Assembly: GCF_020283565.1 (NCBI RefSeq)
Contig: NC_060059.1
Coordinates: 43,484,215-43,548,214 of the forward strand
Reading direction: 5' to 3'
DNA from: Trifolium pratense
Lineage: Eukaryota; Streptophyta; Magnoliopsida; Fabales; Fabaceae
Length of the DNA stretch: 64,000 bases
Of the stretch, positions 12,278 to 24,200 are shown in pieces. Every line of letters begins with the position of its first letter. Position 1 is the first letter of the stretch. Below the pieces are notes generated by a model. The model had not been told where the DNA came from. It made no database searches and saw only the letters and a list, made by a program, of their open reading frames with translations. Both the position numbers and the translations under genes were made by a program.

Positions 12278-12671
12278 ATTTCATCAGAGGATGCTGAGGA
12301 GAAATCTGAGATTTATTCTGAGTATTATCCATCTGACTAGGATTAGGTCGTCTTTTTCTTTGTACCAATGTACTCAACATTGTTAGATCATTAATAAAAA
12401 TTTTCTTTAAATTCATCTTGTGTTTTTATGTTCTTGTTTATCAAAGAAAATAAAAGTAAACATCACACAACAACAAAAAATATCAAACCAATAACTAAGT
12501 GAAAATATAAAATAAGATTGTTCAGACGATAAATAACATTAAAGACATAAAGTGCAAAGAATCCTAAGGTTTTTTGAGAAAGGCTAAGAGCTGGTCAAAT
12601 TTGTCATTCAGAGACCCCACGTTGGAAACTAGACCATCCACTTTAGATTCCAAATTGAGTTGAGCTGTCCT
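12278..12671. other. 3' region of the outer SIRE element after the third ORF
   Basis: This 394-base stretch follows the stop of the third ORF. On the minus strand the same frame stays open for 37 more codons after that stop (12,671 to about 12,561) and ends with LLAFLKKP. The rest is AT-rich and shows no gene. No polypurine tract or LTR is reached before the element A insertion. Confidence 0.6.
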
Positions 12672-15215
12672 TTACCTTTCCAAACCTTCTTGTTGTTCCC
12701 TCAGAGCTTCTTGAAGAATCTGCAGCTGATCTACAACCAAAGGTGTCTGATCTTCAACCAAAGGTGCCTGATCTTCAACCAAAGGTGCCTTGCCTTTATC
12801 AGAGGAGGGTTCACCTTCCTCTGGATAATCAATCATCAGAATATCAGCATCTGGAGCATCCTCTTGGTTCATCTCAGGGATTTCTTCAGCAAGTCTTGCA
12901 GCAGCTTCAGCCAGACGTTCATTCTCAATCCTTTGATCCTCAAGACTCTTGAAAAGCTTGGAATCCACCCAGCATTCCTTAAAAGCAGACATATGCCTTG
13001 CAGTAGCAGCAATAGCAGCCAGCTTAGCACGCTCATGCTCTTCATGGTTAAACCCAGTCAGTCTTTTCAAACTAGCTCTTGCTAAGCTGTCCTTCAGCAG
13101 ATGTACCACTTCCAAATCCCGTTGTCCAATAACAGTCTTGATCTCATCACCCATAGCATCCAGAGCATTGCAGATTTTAGCCTTGATTAGTGACACCTCC
13201 ATATCCACATCAGAGGGACACACCAAGAACCTGTCCTGAATGTATGATAACCTAAGTAAATCATCATAAAGCTGATTGGAGAGGTTACCAAAAGGGTCAG
13301 AGGATGAGGGTAAAATATTGGGAATGGTAGAGTGTTTTGTGGATTCATTAGCAGGGTTGTCAATGATGACAACTTCTGCTTCTGAAGGTTCAGGGGCACA
13401 AGTATGAATGCGTACAGGAGAAGCATGCTCAACACTTGGATTAGGGTTGGGTTCAGGAGTTGATTCAGAAGATGAGATGTCAGATGTTGATTCAGGATAA
13501 ATGTGTTCAGAGGTTGGTTCAAGAGATTTATGTGGAGAAGGTTGTTTGGTGGGAGAGGTTTGTTCAGCAGTTGGAATATCTGGTTGAGGTTCAGATGGTG
13601 GAATGTCAGGTGATTCTTTTTGTGGTTGAGGTTGAGGTAGAGGTGATTTTGGTTTAGGAGGTGATGAAGATTTGTGGGTTTCATGAGTAAGAGGCTGATT
13701 ATTGAGGGGGTCAGGGCTGAGGTGTTTTTCTAGTTCAGAAAGGGGGTTATCAGAAGGTGAAATGTTGGGAAGAATAGTTCTAAGAGGTTTGGTAAACCCT
13801 ATTCCAATTTCAGCTTCGTTAAAGATGTACTTAGGAGACTTACCTTTGGGATCAGGAACTTGTTTCTGATGCATCCTAGTACTCAGAGTTTCTTCATCAG
13901 ACTCAGTTTCTGAATCAGACTGAGTTTCAGAGGAGTCACTTTCTTCACTTTCCTCTTCATCAATAACAATAGGCTTCTTTGATGAAGTTGCAGCAGCTTT
14001 TCCAGAAATAGCTTCATGTTTCCTTTTTGTTCTTTGCTCAGCAATAGTTTCTTCTACTTTAACCTTCTTCTGAGCAAGAAGATCTGGTTTTTCTTGTTCA
14101 GCTTTCCTCTTAGGTTTCCTCTTAGGATTGTACATGTTTACAGGAGCTGGAGGGACCATACTCCTATCAACAGTATACCCTTCTTTTCTAAGTACTTCCA
14201 GATAATCTTGGATGATGTGCTCAACATCCATTTCAGAGATTACTGGATAACCATCTACATACAGTCGATCTTCAAGACTAGCTGTAAATTCTTGTGGAGG
14301 TTGAACCAACTTTGATGAGATGATGCGCATCTTGGTTAGAAAACTTGCATTCAGAATCTCAGGAGTGAACTTCTTTTCCACAAGTTCTAGATGGAACTTC
14401 TTCAGATTCTGAACAACATGACCTTGATAAAGAAGGTCTGAGAGTAATCTTGGATAAGCGATGGCTGTTTTCCTCTGAGATTTGCTTGAGAAGATTGCTT
14501 CACAGATCCTCTCAAAGAAGTATTCTCCCAGATTCACTTTCGTTCCTTTCAGAAGGAAGTAGATCAGATGACGATGAGTCCAGGAGATTGTATCAGTACC
14601 ACCAACTCGTGGACTGATAGCAGCTAGTATGATCTTGAATAGCACTCTGCAGACATCAGTCAAACCCTTGACTTTACCCTTCAGTTTCAGATCTGTACAT
14701 ATCAGAGTCAGAAGATCATCTCTGTACCTTGTGTCCTTCTCAAAAACATCTAACTCTATCCCAGAGTTATCCAAGCCAAGCAAAGCGTTGAAGTGAATAG
14801 GAGAGAAAGCCAGATTCATACCACAGATATTTGACCTAATCTGTTTTCCAGTAAACTCCAGTAAACCCATTTCTTTCCTAGATTTACCTTTTAAACTAGG
14901 ATCTCTTTCAATAGCAGCTAGTTCTTCCTGCTTAGCTTCAGCCTTATCAAAAACCTTAGCTTTCATCCAGAATTTCTTCAAGAGATCTGGGTAAATAGGA
15001 CCATTAAGCATGTTGAAGTACTTATCCCAACCTTGAGTGGAGAAGTACTGTTTCACATCGAACCCATTTGCCTTCAAACTATCAAAGTCTATCATCTTCT
15101 TAGAGAGAAAGATGAGTTCAGATTCTGGAAACTCCATTTCGTTCCCAACGATTTGAAGATTTCTAAACATGAACGGAGGAATCTTTGTTGTTGAAGAAGA
15201 CGAAGAACCAGCCAT
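12672..15215 (-). CDS. Third ORF of the outer SIRE element (env position, plant transposon protein-like)
   Basis: This 847-codon frame starts at the ATG at 15,215, after a 450-base gap from the end of pol. Residues about 10-370 form a globular part (PPFMFRNLQIVGNEMEF; RVGGTDTISWTHRHLIYFLL) that resembles the 'putative plant transposon protein' domain found beside many plant retroelements. Then come a Lys/Glu-rich linker, a Ser/Glu acidic stretch (near 430-460), a long Pro/Ser-rich hinge and a helical C-terminus with a repeated PLVEDQ heptad-like unit. I see no clear signal peptide or transmembrane segment, so an envelope role is not supported. The stop at 12,672-12,674 is followed by 37 open codons in the same frame, so it may be a nonsense change. 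The function is unknown. Confidence 0.75.
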   Translation of the reverse strand: MAGSSSSSTTKIPPFMFRNLQIVGNEMEFPESELIFLSKKMIDFDSLKANGFDVKQYFSTQGWDKYFNMLNGPIYPDLLKKFWMKAKVFDKAEAKQEELAAIERDPSLKGKSRKEMGLLEFTGKQIRSNICGMNLAFSPIHFNALLGLDNSGIELDVFEKDTRYRDDLLTLICTDLKLKGKVKGLTDVCRVLFKIILAAISPRVGGTDTISWTHRHLIYFLLKGTKVNLGEYFFERICEAIFSSKSQRKTAIAYPRLLSDLLYQGHVVQNLKKFHLELVEKKFTPEILNASFLTKMRIISSKLVQPPQEFTASLEDRLYVDGYPVISEMDVEHIIQDYLEVLRKEGYTVDRSMVPPAPVNMYNPKRKPKRKAEQEKPDLLAQKKVKVEETIAEQRTKRKHEAISGKAAATSSKKPIVIDEEESEESDSSETQSDSETESDEETLSTRMHQKQVPDPKGKSPKYIFNEAEIGIGFTKPLRTILPNISPSDNPLSELEKHLSPDPLNNQPLTHETHKSSSPPKPKSPLPQPQPQKESPDIPPSEPQPDIPTAEQTSPTKQPSPHKSLEPTSEHIYPESTSDISSSESTPEPNPNPSVEHASPVRIHTCAPEPSEAEVVIIDNPANESTKHSTIPNILPSSSDPFGNLSNQLYDDLLRLSYIQDRFLVCPSDVDMEVSLIKAKICNALDAMGDEIKTVIGQRDLEVVHLLKDSLARASLKRLTGFNHEEHERAKLAAIAATARHMSAFKECWVDSKLFKSLEDQRIENERLAEAAARLAEEIPEMNQEDAPDADILMIDYPEEGEPSSDKGKAPLVEDQAPLVEDQTPLVVDQLQILQEALREQQEGLER

Positions 15216-15667
15216 GATGGAGTTTAGGTGAGGGTAGGAACTAATGAGAGAGAAAGAAAATTTTGTTGAAGGTTTAGAGAGAAAAGAAAGTGTAGGTTGT
15301 GAGAGTGAGAAGTGTGCAAGTGTATTGTGTAAGTTTTATTTAAATGCACACAGTTAACACAAAAAATGGCAAATTTGGGAAGTTACGCTAATTGACAGAA
15401 AGTTGAATACTAAAAATCATCATTAACCACCCACTACCTGACACACGTAGACCACGTGCAGAAATTTACTCGGTAACTGCTATTTTAATGGACACCTGTT
15501 CAGCAGCGAATACTAAACGTTTCCCACTTAAATAGTTCAGAGCCTCTGAGATATTTAAAATTCTCTATCAGAGTTAAGTACTTCAGAGCTTGTGTTTCAG
15601 ATGTTCTGAATCATAAGTTCTGATATACATAACCTCTTACACTTTAATTGCCAGAAAAAAAAAAAAT
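15216..15667. other. Gap between pol and third ORF of the SIRE element
   Basis: This 452-base region has no convincing ORF. It is AT-rich and contains a 14-A run near 15,653-15,666. A promoter or splice signal for the downstream ORF could lie here, but none can be identified from sequence alone. Confidence 0.5.
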
Positions 15668-17374
15668 TCATTCAGAGATTGAAAACATGTTCAGATGTTT
15701 CTTTATAAAATCAAATCTTTCAACAGGTAAGGCTTTAGTAAATATGTCAGCCCATTGATTTTCAGTATCAACAAACTTAATATCTATAATGCCTCTCTGA
15801 ACATAATCTCTGATAAAATGGTGTTTGATTTCAATATGTTTGGCTCTAGAGTGTAGGATAGGATTTTTTGATAAATGAATGGCTGCAGTATTATCACAAT
15901 ATAAAGGAATATTGTGACTGCTTACCTGATAATCTTCTAACTGATATTTTAGCCAGAGTAGTTGTGTGCAACACTTAGCTGCTGAAATGTATTCTGCTTC
16001 TGCTGTAGACAAAGCTATAGTAGTTTGTCTCTTACTAGCCCAGGAGATAAGGTTTTCACCAACAAATTGACAATTGCCACTTGTGGATTTTCTTTCAAGT
16101 TTATCTCCAGCATAGTCAGCATCACAGAATCCATTTAGCACATAATCATTGGATTTCTTATAGAGAAGTCCAAGATTAGTTGTTCCTTTCAGATACCTAA
16201 AGATTCTCTTTACAGCAGTAAGATGAGATTCTCTAGGATCTGACTGGAATCTTGCACATAAGCAAACACTGAATAAAATATCTGGCCTAGAGGCTGTCAG
16301 ATAGAGTAAGGAACCAATCATACCTCTGTAGACCTTTTGATCTACTTTTCCTTCATCTTCTGACTTGCTCATGTTAGTAGTTGAATGCATGGGAGTGTTC
16401 ATTATCTTGCAGTCATCTAGGTTGAACTTCTTCAGAAATTCCTTGGTATATTTTGATTGATGAACATAAGTTCCTTCCTTCTTCTGATTAATTTGAATTC
16501 CCAGAAAGAACTTCAATTCTCCCATCATGCTCATTTCAAATTCATCCTGCATTATCTTAGAAAAATTCTTGCACAAGGAAGCATTAGTTGAACCAAATAT
16601 AATATCATCAACATAGATTTGAATGATTAAAATGTCTTCTTTGGTTGTTTTTCTAAAGAGTGTGCAGTCAACCTTCCCTTTCTCAAAACCCTTTTCAAGA
16701 AGGAAATTACTGAGTCTATCATACCAAGCTCTTGGAGCTTGTTTCAGACCATACAGTGATTTCTTCAATTTGAAAACATGTTCTGGGTTTGAGATATCTT
16801 CAAAACCAGGAGGTTGCTTAACATACACTTCTTCAGAAATAAAACCATTTAAGAAGGCACTCTTAACATCCATCTGATATAAGGTTATTCCATGATTAAC
16901 AACATAAGATAGAAGTAACCTGATAGCTTCAAGTCTAGCAACTGGTGCAAAGGTTTCTGTATAGTCAATCCCCTCTTGCTGACTATAACCTTGTGCAACC
17001 AATCTAGCCTTGTTTCTTACCACTTCACCTTGTTCATTCAGCTTGTTTCTGAATACCCATTTTGTTCCAATAATGTTCTTGTGTGAAGGTTTGGGCACTA
17101 GAGTCCATACATCATTCCTTTGAAATTGATTCAGCTCTTCTTGCATTGCTACAATCCAAGCATCATCTTTCAGAGCTTCATCAATCTTTGAAGGTTCCAT
17201 CATTGAGATAAGACCAACTAAAGATTCCTCATTTCTCAGTTGAGATCTTGTCTTCCTTGGACTATCCTTGTTGCCTAAGATCAGTTCCTCTGGATGTGAT
17301 GATTTGTATTTGAAAGTGTTTCTTGGGGGCTCATCATCTTCAGACTCATCAACAGCAGGTCCAGCAGTTGCTTC
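15668..17374 (-). CDS. SIRE element pol, reverse transcriptase-RNase H part
   Basis: The frame encodes the 3' half of copia pol. A conserved [21 protein letters not shown] leads into RT, with [22 protein letters not shown] and the catalytic IYVDDIIFG. RNase H follows, with [28 protein letters not shown] and the ending [19 protein letters not shown]. No stop or frameshift interrupts about 565 codons. The first few codons of the open frame (to 17,389) come from element B's LTR; native sequence starts at 17,374. The other half of pol resumes at 25,818. The two halves share the pentamer gcttc, the target duplication of element B. Confidence 0.92.
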   Translation of the reverse strand, partial: EATAGPAVDESEDDEPPRNTFKYKSSHPEELILGNKDSPRKTRSQLRNEESLVGLISMMEPSKIDEALKDDAWIVAMQEELNQFQRNDVWTLVPKPSHKNIIGTKWVFRNKLNEQGEVVRNKARLVAQGYSQQEGIDYTETFAPVARLEAIRLLLSYVVNHGITLYQMDVKSAFLNGFISEEVYVKQPPGFEDISNPEHVFKLKKSLYGLKQAPRAWYDRLSNFLLEKGFEKGKVDCTLFRKTTKEDILIIQIYVDDIIFGSTNASLCKNFSKIMQDEFEMSMMGELKFFLGIQINQKKEGTYVHQSKYTKEFLKKFNLDDCKIMNTPMHSTTNMSKSEDEGKVDQKVYRGMIGSLLYLTASRPDILFSVCLCARFQSDPRESHLTAVKRIFRYLKGTTNLGLLYKKSNDYVLNGFCDADYAGDKLERKSTSGNCQFVGENLISWASKRQTTIALSTAEAEYISAAKCCTQLLWLKYQLEDYQVSSHNIPLYCDNTAAIHLSKNPILHSRAKHIEIKHHFIRDYVQRGIIDIKFVDTENQWADIFTKALPVERFDFIKKHLNMFSISE

Positions 17375-18414
17375 TGAAATTCCTGGCACACAGTGGACAG
17401 GTGTTGCTCAAGGTGTAGCAACACTTGTCTGTTGTAGACAGATGTTGTTACTGATGCGCCAACACTTGTCTATAAACAGAGCAAATAACATAAAACAATA
17501 CAAACAGTAAAGTAAATAACACACAAGAGTTGTTAACCCAGTTCAGCCTAAAGCCTACTCTGGGGGATACCAATCCAGGAATGAAGTCCACTATCAGCAG
17601 TATTACTTCGAAGTTAAACTCACCCGTTTACAACTTCTCACTTAATCACTACCCAATGACACTTCTACCTAGGAACTCCTAGATATGAGACCCCGTCCCA
17701 ATTCCCACCTTAGCAACACAGACAGCGCTGCTATTCAATTTCACGAGCACAACAGGTGGAGACACACTCCTAAGAAACTAGGATTCACTCTTGCTTAAAA
17801 GCTTGCGAGTAAACCACACAACACAATAGAACAATCTCCGTACTTCAAAGCTTAGGAGAAGTTCACACTTACAACTCAATAACACTCAGGTCCTAAGCTT
17901 GCATCAATGAGACACAAGAGAGGCTCACAATTAACACTCTAAAATCCCTAAAACACACGCTTTGCAAGACTCGATTTTAGATGCCTGAAACCATATGCTT
18001 GCCTTCGTATTTATAGTAGTAGAACGACTTGGGCTTCAAGACAAAATTAGGGCTTCTAGAATTGCGGCAGCAGTGATATATTTCTGAAAATAATAGTTAT
18101 ATTTTTGAAACCGCAAAAATATATTTTCCAAAAATATAATTCTTTTGGAAAATAAAACTAGGGTTTAGCTGCCTCATGAAACACATTAAACACGTGCACC
18201 TTCTTCTGTAAGAAACCTTGACATAATTCTTCAAACAGATCTTCAAAAGATTGAGTAGAAAATAATAACATCCAGCTGGCGCGCGCAGAACAGAGTCAGG
18301 TGTTGTTCCAAAGTGTCACAACATTTGTCACAACACTTGGGGTCAGCACACTTGTCTCAACACTTGGCTAAAATATGTTTTTGCAAAATGTAGCCAATAT
18401 ACAAAAACCCAACA
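17375..18414 (-). repeat. 3' LTR of element B
   Basis: This is a 1,040-bp direct repeat of 24,778-25,817, with TG/CA ends (plus strand tgaaattcctgg ... acccaaca). A TATA box CTATAAATA (minus strand) lies at 18,008-18,016. I count two differences from the 5' LTR: g/a in acacaagagagg, and c/t in ctttgcaagac. The repeated words cacttgtct and acaacattt mark the U3 end. Confidence 0.95.
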
Positions 18415-18427
18415 ATCTCCCCCTTTG
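18415..18427 (-). other. Polypurine tract of element B
   Basis: On the minus strand the sequence caaagggggagat abuts the 3' LTR. This is the expected priming site for plus-strand DNA synthesis. The same motif abuts the LTR of element C. Confidence 0.88.
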
Positions 18428-20532
18428 GCAAATTTTGGCTAAAACAATATTAGACCAGTATATAGAGAGATACAGTATTACCTTTCCTTCGAGTCAACAT
18501 GATCACATAACTAGGAAAGAAAGTAACACATAGTAAAACTACTAAGTAGCATCAGAGGCAATGCAACAGCGGAATAAAACAACTAGCCTCATGGAACAAC
18601 ACAAGGGAGAAATAAACTCCCATAGTAGATGCTAAGTAGGAGAAATAAACTCCTAATAGTTTAACGCGCATCCCTTCAACATAAGAACAACAGGGAAAAA
18701 TAAATTCCCATAAACATCTGAGAAAAATAAATTCTCAGTCATAATAGATAGTGGACTCAATAGTCAGGTGCCATAACACTTGGCACAACATTTGTCATCA
18801 AATACATTCAGGCGATCAAGAGATGATATCACTCACACTCCCCCTGAATTCATGCATACACTCACCAGATAGAGAAAGAATATTCACTACTCCCCCTCAG
18901 TACATGCATATTACTCACACTCCCCCTCAATACGAGCATACGAACAATTCATGCAAAAACAGTCAACAGTCTCCAGATGTGAGAACATCTGTCCACACAC
19001 TTGTCACACACACACACTACTCCCCCTTTTTAGCCACAATTTAGACAAACATCATGCATAGGAAATCATAGTGTACCAGAGCATATCAGTGTGCAGTTAT
19101 TACAGACCATAGAGCACACACAGGTGCTAGAAATTCAGGGCCTTGCCCACAAAAGATGTGGAGAACAAAAGTAGTGGAAAGAGAACATGCAAGCTGTTAT
19201 CCACAATACCGGAACCAAACTCCAGCAATATAGCATGAAGATTATAAGTCATAAGGCATAAACCTATATTATCTTCAGCACATCAACTACTTTGTGCACA
19301 GAACTACTACAACCGAAGATAACACAATGGAATACATACCTCATCATATATAAATCAGTAGTGGAGGAACCATATCATATCCACCACATCAAACATTTCC
19401 CCCTTGTTTGCACATCATGAAAGAGACATCATCTAAGAAGGAACACTTACATGTCATATTTCTTCCTGTCAGGTGACATAATTTCCAGGACATCTAGCTC
19501 AGAGTTACACACACACAGATGAAGATTAACCAGTTTCAACTTCAAGAGGCATATACCAAATCCATCTTCAACAATCATATAAGAACTTCAAACCAGAAGT
19601 TTCAGAAACAGGTCTGAAATAGTCACATATACTAGTAGTAATCACCTCTGAATATCACATATATGAGCACACAATATCAGAAACACATTCAGAACATAAG
19701 AATTTTCATCTGCTTCCTAGTGAGAGTACCAACCATTGGCTGAGTAGATGTACCTACACATGGTACAACATTTGTCTCCAGTGTCATAGATGCATCAACA
19801 TCTGACACAACATCCGTCTTAGGGATGAGTTCCACGAGTGAATCAGCAGTAACTCACTTGTGGTTTTAGTAACTCATAATTAACAATAGCAGAGGGACAC
19901 AAGAGAATCAACCATCAGTAGTTGATCAGCTTTCAATAACAAAGAACAATAATCATTTGCTCCCAACTAAAATGCTCATCCTAGGTGATTTGGATGACGC
20001 TCCAAAGTACAGATAACAATTAACCATTGAACATAAGTTGAAACAGCTCCAATGTTCATAATCCCTTGAAGTGCTTTTTACTACAGCAGAACAAGAGTTC
20101 CATGCTCTCATAGACTTGATGATATCAAGTTAGAGTAAACAACCTTCATCCCGTTTCAGAGAAATACCACCATTCATATTGAGAAAAATAAATTCTCAAT
20201 ATAAAGATGTCAAGACATTAAGTCTGACATGTCTTCAAGGTCTTCCAGCTTCAGATTAAGGACTCCCCCTTAATAACTGCATAATCTGCTGGTCAGATGT
20301 TCCAACATTTGGGAGGACATCAGTCTCCTTCTCAAGGAATACACAAAGAGATCCTTTATCAAAGCCACTGGAGGTTGACTTTTAGGATTAGAAGCAAAAA
20401 TAAATTGCTCATAAGTTCATTCAGATCTCTCTTCAACAAACTTCATATATGAGTGCCTTTATGAGTGGACTTGAGATCACCCTCAAGTATCTTTGGCATC
20501 TCTAACAAGTTAGTTGGATCTCTCATCGAGTA
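18428..20532. other. Long non-coding 3' region of element B with repeated purine-rich motifs
   Basis: No convincing ORF is present in about 2.1 kb. On the plus strand the pyrimidine word actccccct recurs followed by a gcat or cat motif (near 18,836, 18,890, 18,918, 19,019, 20,262). On the minus strand these read as extra polypurine tracts. The words ggagaaataaactcc and aaaataaattct(c) also repeat near 18,607-18,740. Comparable motifs occupy the same place in element C. Confidence 0.75.
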
Positions 20533-21183
20533 TCACCTCACCAAGGGATACAGCTTCAAAGAACAACATAGTTTTGCATACTCAGCACCCAAAACCACCA
20601 TGAGTTTTCCATCAGATATATATGCAGCGGAATTCGAACTAGAAAACTCATCACCAAACTTCAGGCACAACATAATGACCTTTTCACACACTCCACATTC
20701 TAGGTCCAACAGGTTAATATAGGTTTGAAAATAAATCAAACCATACAACAAATCATCACCAAAGCTACACGCCTGAATAATAATGGACAGGTCTATTACA
20801 CGCCCTGCCATGAATAGTCCATCCTCCACTTCTAGGGACCATTCAACCAATATGAACTTCTTCAAGTTCAAACAACTTTTCTCATTAGATGGGGAATTAG
20901 CATCAGTGTGTTCGTCACACACTTCTTCTTTATTATCAGTCATCACCTGACCATTTTCATTTCCAGGAACAATCACATGTTCGGGGATTTCAGGAACAGT
21001 TTCACCTTGTTTATTCTCTCGGGCCAAAGATGTGTCAACATCTTGCACAACATTAGTCTCAAGAACGATTTTCTTGAACCAATCAATCACATAGTCAATC
21101 ATGACTTTACCAGAAGTACCAACATTAACATTAACTTTAGAGGAAGAATTCATATCACATTTCCCTTGATTAGCGTGCACCAT
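20533..21183 (-). CDS. Second ORF of element B (unknown function)
   Basis: This is a 216-codon frame starting 51 bases after the gag-pol stop. The protein begins MVHANQGKCD, then has a polar, acidic middle (residues about 55-105) and a more hydrophobic C-terminal half (LSIIIQACSFGDDLLYGLIYF) that could be a membrane-associated or folded core. I recognise no known family. Element C has an ORF in the same position beginning MMHANSGQS, which supports a conserved but unnamed product. Its place after pol matches the third ORF of SIRE elements, but I see no resemblance to the 847-codon protein at 12,672-15,215. Confidence 0.6.
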   Translation of the reverse strand: MVHANQGKCDMNSSSKVNVNVGTSGKVMIDYVIDWFKKIVLETNVVQDVDTSLARENKQGETVPEIPEHVIVPGNENGQVMTDNKEEVCDEHTDANSPSNEKSCLNLKKFILVEWSLEVEDGLFMAGRVIDLSIIIQACSFGDDLLYGLIYFQTYINLLDLECGVCEKVIMLCLKFGDEFSSSNSAAYISDGKLMVVLGAEYAKLCCSLKLYPLVR

Positions 21184-21234
21184 ACAATGGAGAGAGGGAA
21201 AAGAGGCGGTTGCACGCGTTACATGCAGTAACTG

Positions 21235-24200
21235 CTACAATTCTTTAAATAGGCAAATACTTAGCTTGCCCCTTAACTTTCCAGATTGAGCTTCTTCTTT
21301 CAAATTCTTGAGAATTACATATGTAGATATTCTTATGGTAACTCCTTGGTCAGGATTTCTAATAGAGATTTCCTTTGAGTGGTTCTTCTGAACTCTGATT
21401 GATGGACCTTTGTTTGGTCTCAAATTCTCTGTATTAGGCTCAAAGTCTTGAATAGAATCATATTCAGCTTGATCATCATCTGGTGTTGGGACAGGTGTGA
21501 CTACATCTGTCTCTTCAGCTGAATCTATACTTGTCAAATCAGTATCATCAATTACGACATTGATTGATTCCATCATGGTTTTCGTTCTAGAATTGAAAAC
21601 TCTATAGGCTCTGTTGTTGGTTGAATAACCTAGAAATATTCCCTCATCACTTTTGGGATCGAATTTCCTCCTAGGTTCTCTATCGGCCAAGATGTACCAT
21701 TTTGATCTGAACACATTGAAATATTTTACAGTAGGCTTTCTGTTCTTCCATAGTTCACACAGTGTTGTTGCAGTACCTGTTCTTAATGTTACTCTATTAT
21801 GGATGTAACATGACGTATTCATAGCTTCAGCCCAAAATTTATAAGGAAGGTTTTTGGCATGTAACATAACCCTAACAAATTCTTGTAAAGTTCTGTTCTT
21901 TCTTTCAACCACACCATTTTGTTGAGGTGTAATAGGTGAAGAGAATTCATGAGCTATTCCTTCAGCAGCACAAAACTCAGCAAATTTAGAGTTTTCAAAC
22001 TCCTTTCCATGGTCACTTCTAATTCTTAAAATACCACAGTCGTTTTCTTTTTGAAGTTGTAAGCAAGGATCTTTGAATTCATCAAAGGTTTCAGATTTTT
22101 GCCTAATGAAGTTAACCCAAGTGTATCTAGAGAAATCATCAACAACAACAAAAGCATATTTCTTACCTCCAAGGCTTTCAACTTGCATAGGACCCATCAA
22201 GTCCATGTGTAGTAGCTCAAGAACTCTAGAAGTAGACAAGTGTTGCAACTTTTGGTGCGACACTTTGGTTTGCTTGCCAATCTGACATTCGCCACAGATG
22301 TTGTCTTCCTGTATTTGTAAGTTTGGTAAGCCTCTGATAGCTTCCTCAGATATAGCTCTTTTCATACTCTTCAGGTTAAGATGTCCTAGTTTTTGGTGCC
22401 ACAACTTAACCTCATCTTCTTTTGTTAAGAGACATGTAGATACATTAGCTTCTTCTAGAGGAACCCACAAGTAACAATTATCCTTCGATCTAACACCCTT
22501 CATCAGGATGTCACCTTCATCATTGGTAACAAGACATTCATTTTTTGTAAAGTTGACTTGCATGCCTTGATCACATAGTTGGCGTATACTAATTAGATTA
22601 GCAGTTAGCCCTTTTACAATAAGAACATTTTCAAGTTTAGGTAGACCATTGTCAATCAGCCTTCCTATACCTTTAATTTCTCCTTTAGCTCCATCTCCGA
22701 ATGTTACAAAACTTGTTGCATAGGATTTTATATCCATCAAATATTTTTCAACACCGGTCATATGTTTAGAACAACCACTATCAAAGTACCAATCTTCTTT
22801 TGATGAGGCTCTAAGAGAAGTGTGAGCAATCAAGCTTTTCTCACAACTTTCAGCTGCACAACCCTTGGTGTTGGTTACATCAACCTTTTGTTTCCACTCC
22901 TTCTTTGCATTAGTTATGGATGGATCAAGTTTCTCTTGAATAGTTTCATTTGGATACCCATATAACTTATAGCAGTAAGGTCTTATGTGCCCCTTTCTTC
23001 CACAGTGATGACATCTCCATGAACGATATTTGCTTTTATGCCTTGGTATAAATCTAGGATTCTGCCTTCTTTGACGATGTGGAGCCATATGTGGTAACAC
23101 TTGTCTGTGTGTAGTATGATGTCCGGTGGACAAGTGTGGTGACATTTTTCCATACATTGTTGGAGAGGGTTGGTTACTTATCTCAGGCATATATTTTCCA
23201 TCTTTGTTGTAATCTTTAATTCTATTAACGCTTTTATACTCATACCCAATGCCTGTTTTGGCTCTACTAGGGGTAGGTAGTTTTTCTAGGATTTCATCTA
23301 GGTCAGTTCCTTTAAATAACATAACAACATGCTTCTTTAGATTCTCAAGATGAGAGTTCAATTCAGTTACCTCTTCATTCAGCTTAGATATTTCTGCTAG
23401 TTGCTCAAGCTTATCTGTTTCCAGATTGGCGATGATTGCCTTTTGCTCCTCAATTGTTTTCAACCCTTCTTCACACTTAACACCAATCTCAGAGATTTTT
23501 GTTAGATTGACAATTCTTTCAGTTTGCAACTTTGAGATTGTCTCCTTTTGTTTTTCTGAGATTCTGCAGACTTCTTCACTCCTTAGACACAGCTCCTTGT
23601 ATGATTCAGCAAGTTCATCAAAGGTCAGCTCTTCATCACATGATTCAGTGTCAGATGTGCATACACCTGTCAGTGCATGAATAGACTTTGCAGTATCAGT
23701 TTCTCCTTCAGAATCCTCATCTGACCATGAAACAGTTAACCCCTTTTTCTGTTTCTTCAAGAAGGTTGCACATTCAGTTCTAATGTGTCCATACCCTTCA
23801 CATTCATGGCATTGAACACCTTTATTTGGAGCTGATTTCTCATCTGTTACAGGTTTTCTGAAATTCCTGTAAGTGTTGCGACCAATGTCAGCTGCACTTG
23901 TCTTTGGACGTTTGTCCATTATTTTTAGCACCTTATTAAATTGTTTTCTTAGAAGAACCATTGCATCAGAGATGCTATTCTCAGACTCCGTGTCACTCTG
24001 TTGATCTTCTTCCTCAGCATTCGAGACAAAGGCAATACTTTTGTTTTTCTTATCCATCTTTTCATTTGTGGCTACCTCATAGGTTTGTAGTGAACCAACC
24101 AGTTCATCTAGCTTCATATCTGTGATATCCTTTGCTTCTTCTATAGCTGTGACTTTCATGTCAAACTTCTTGGGTAGAGACCTGAGCATTTTTCTTACCA

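Noticed and set aside
12660..14315. Plus-strand frames opposite the third SIRE ORF
   Set aside because: They overlap a long minus-strand frame with clear protein character and look like antisense shadows.
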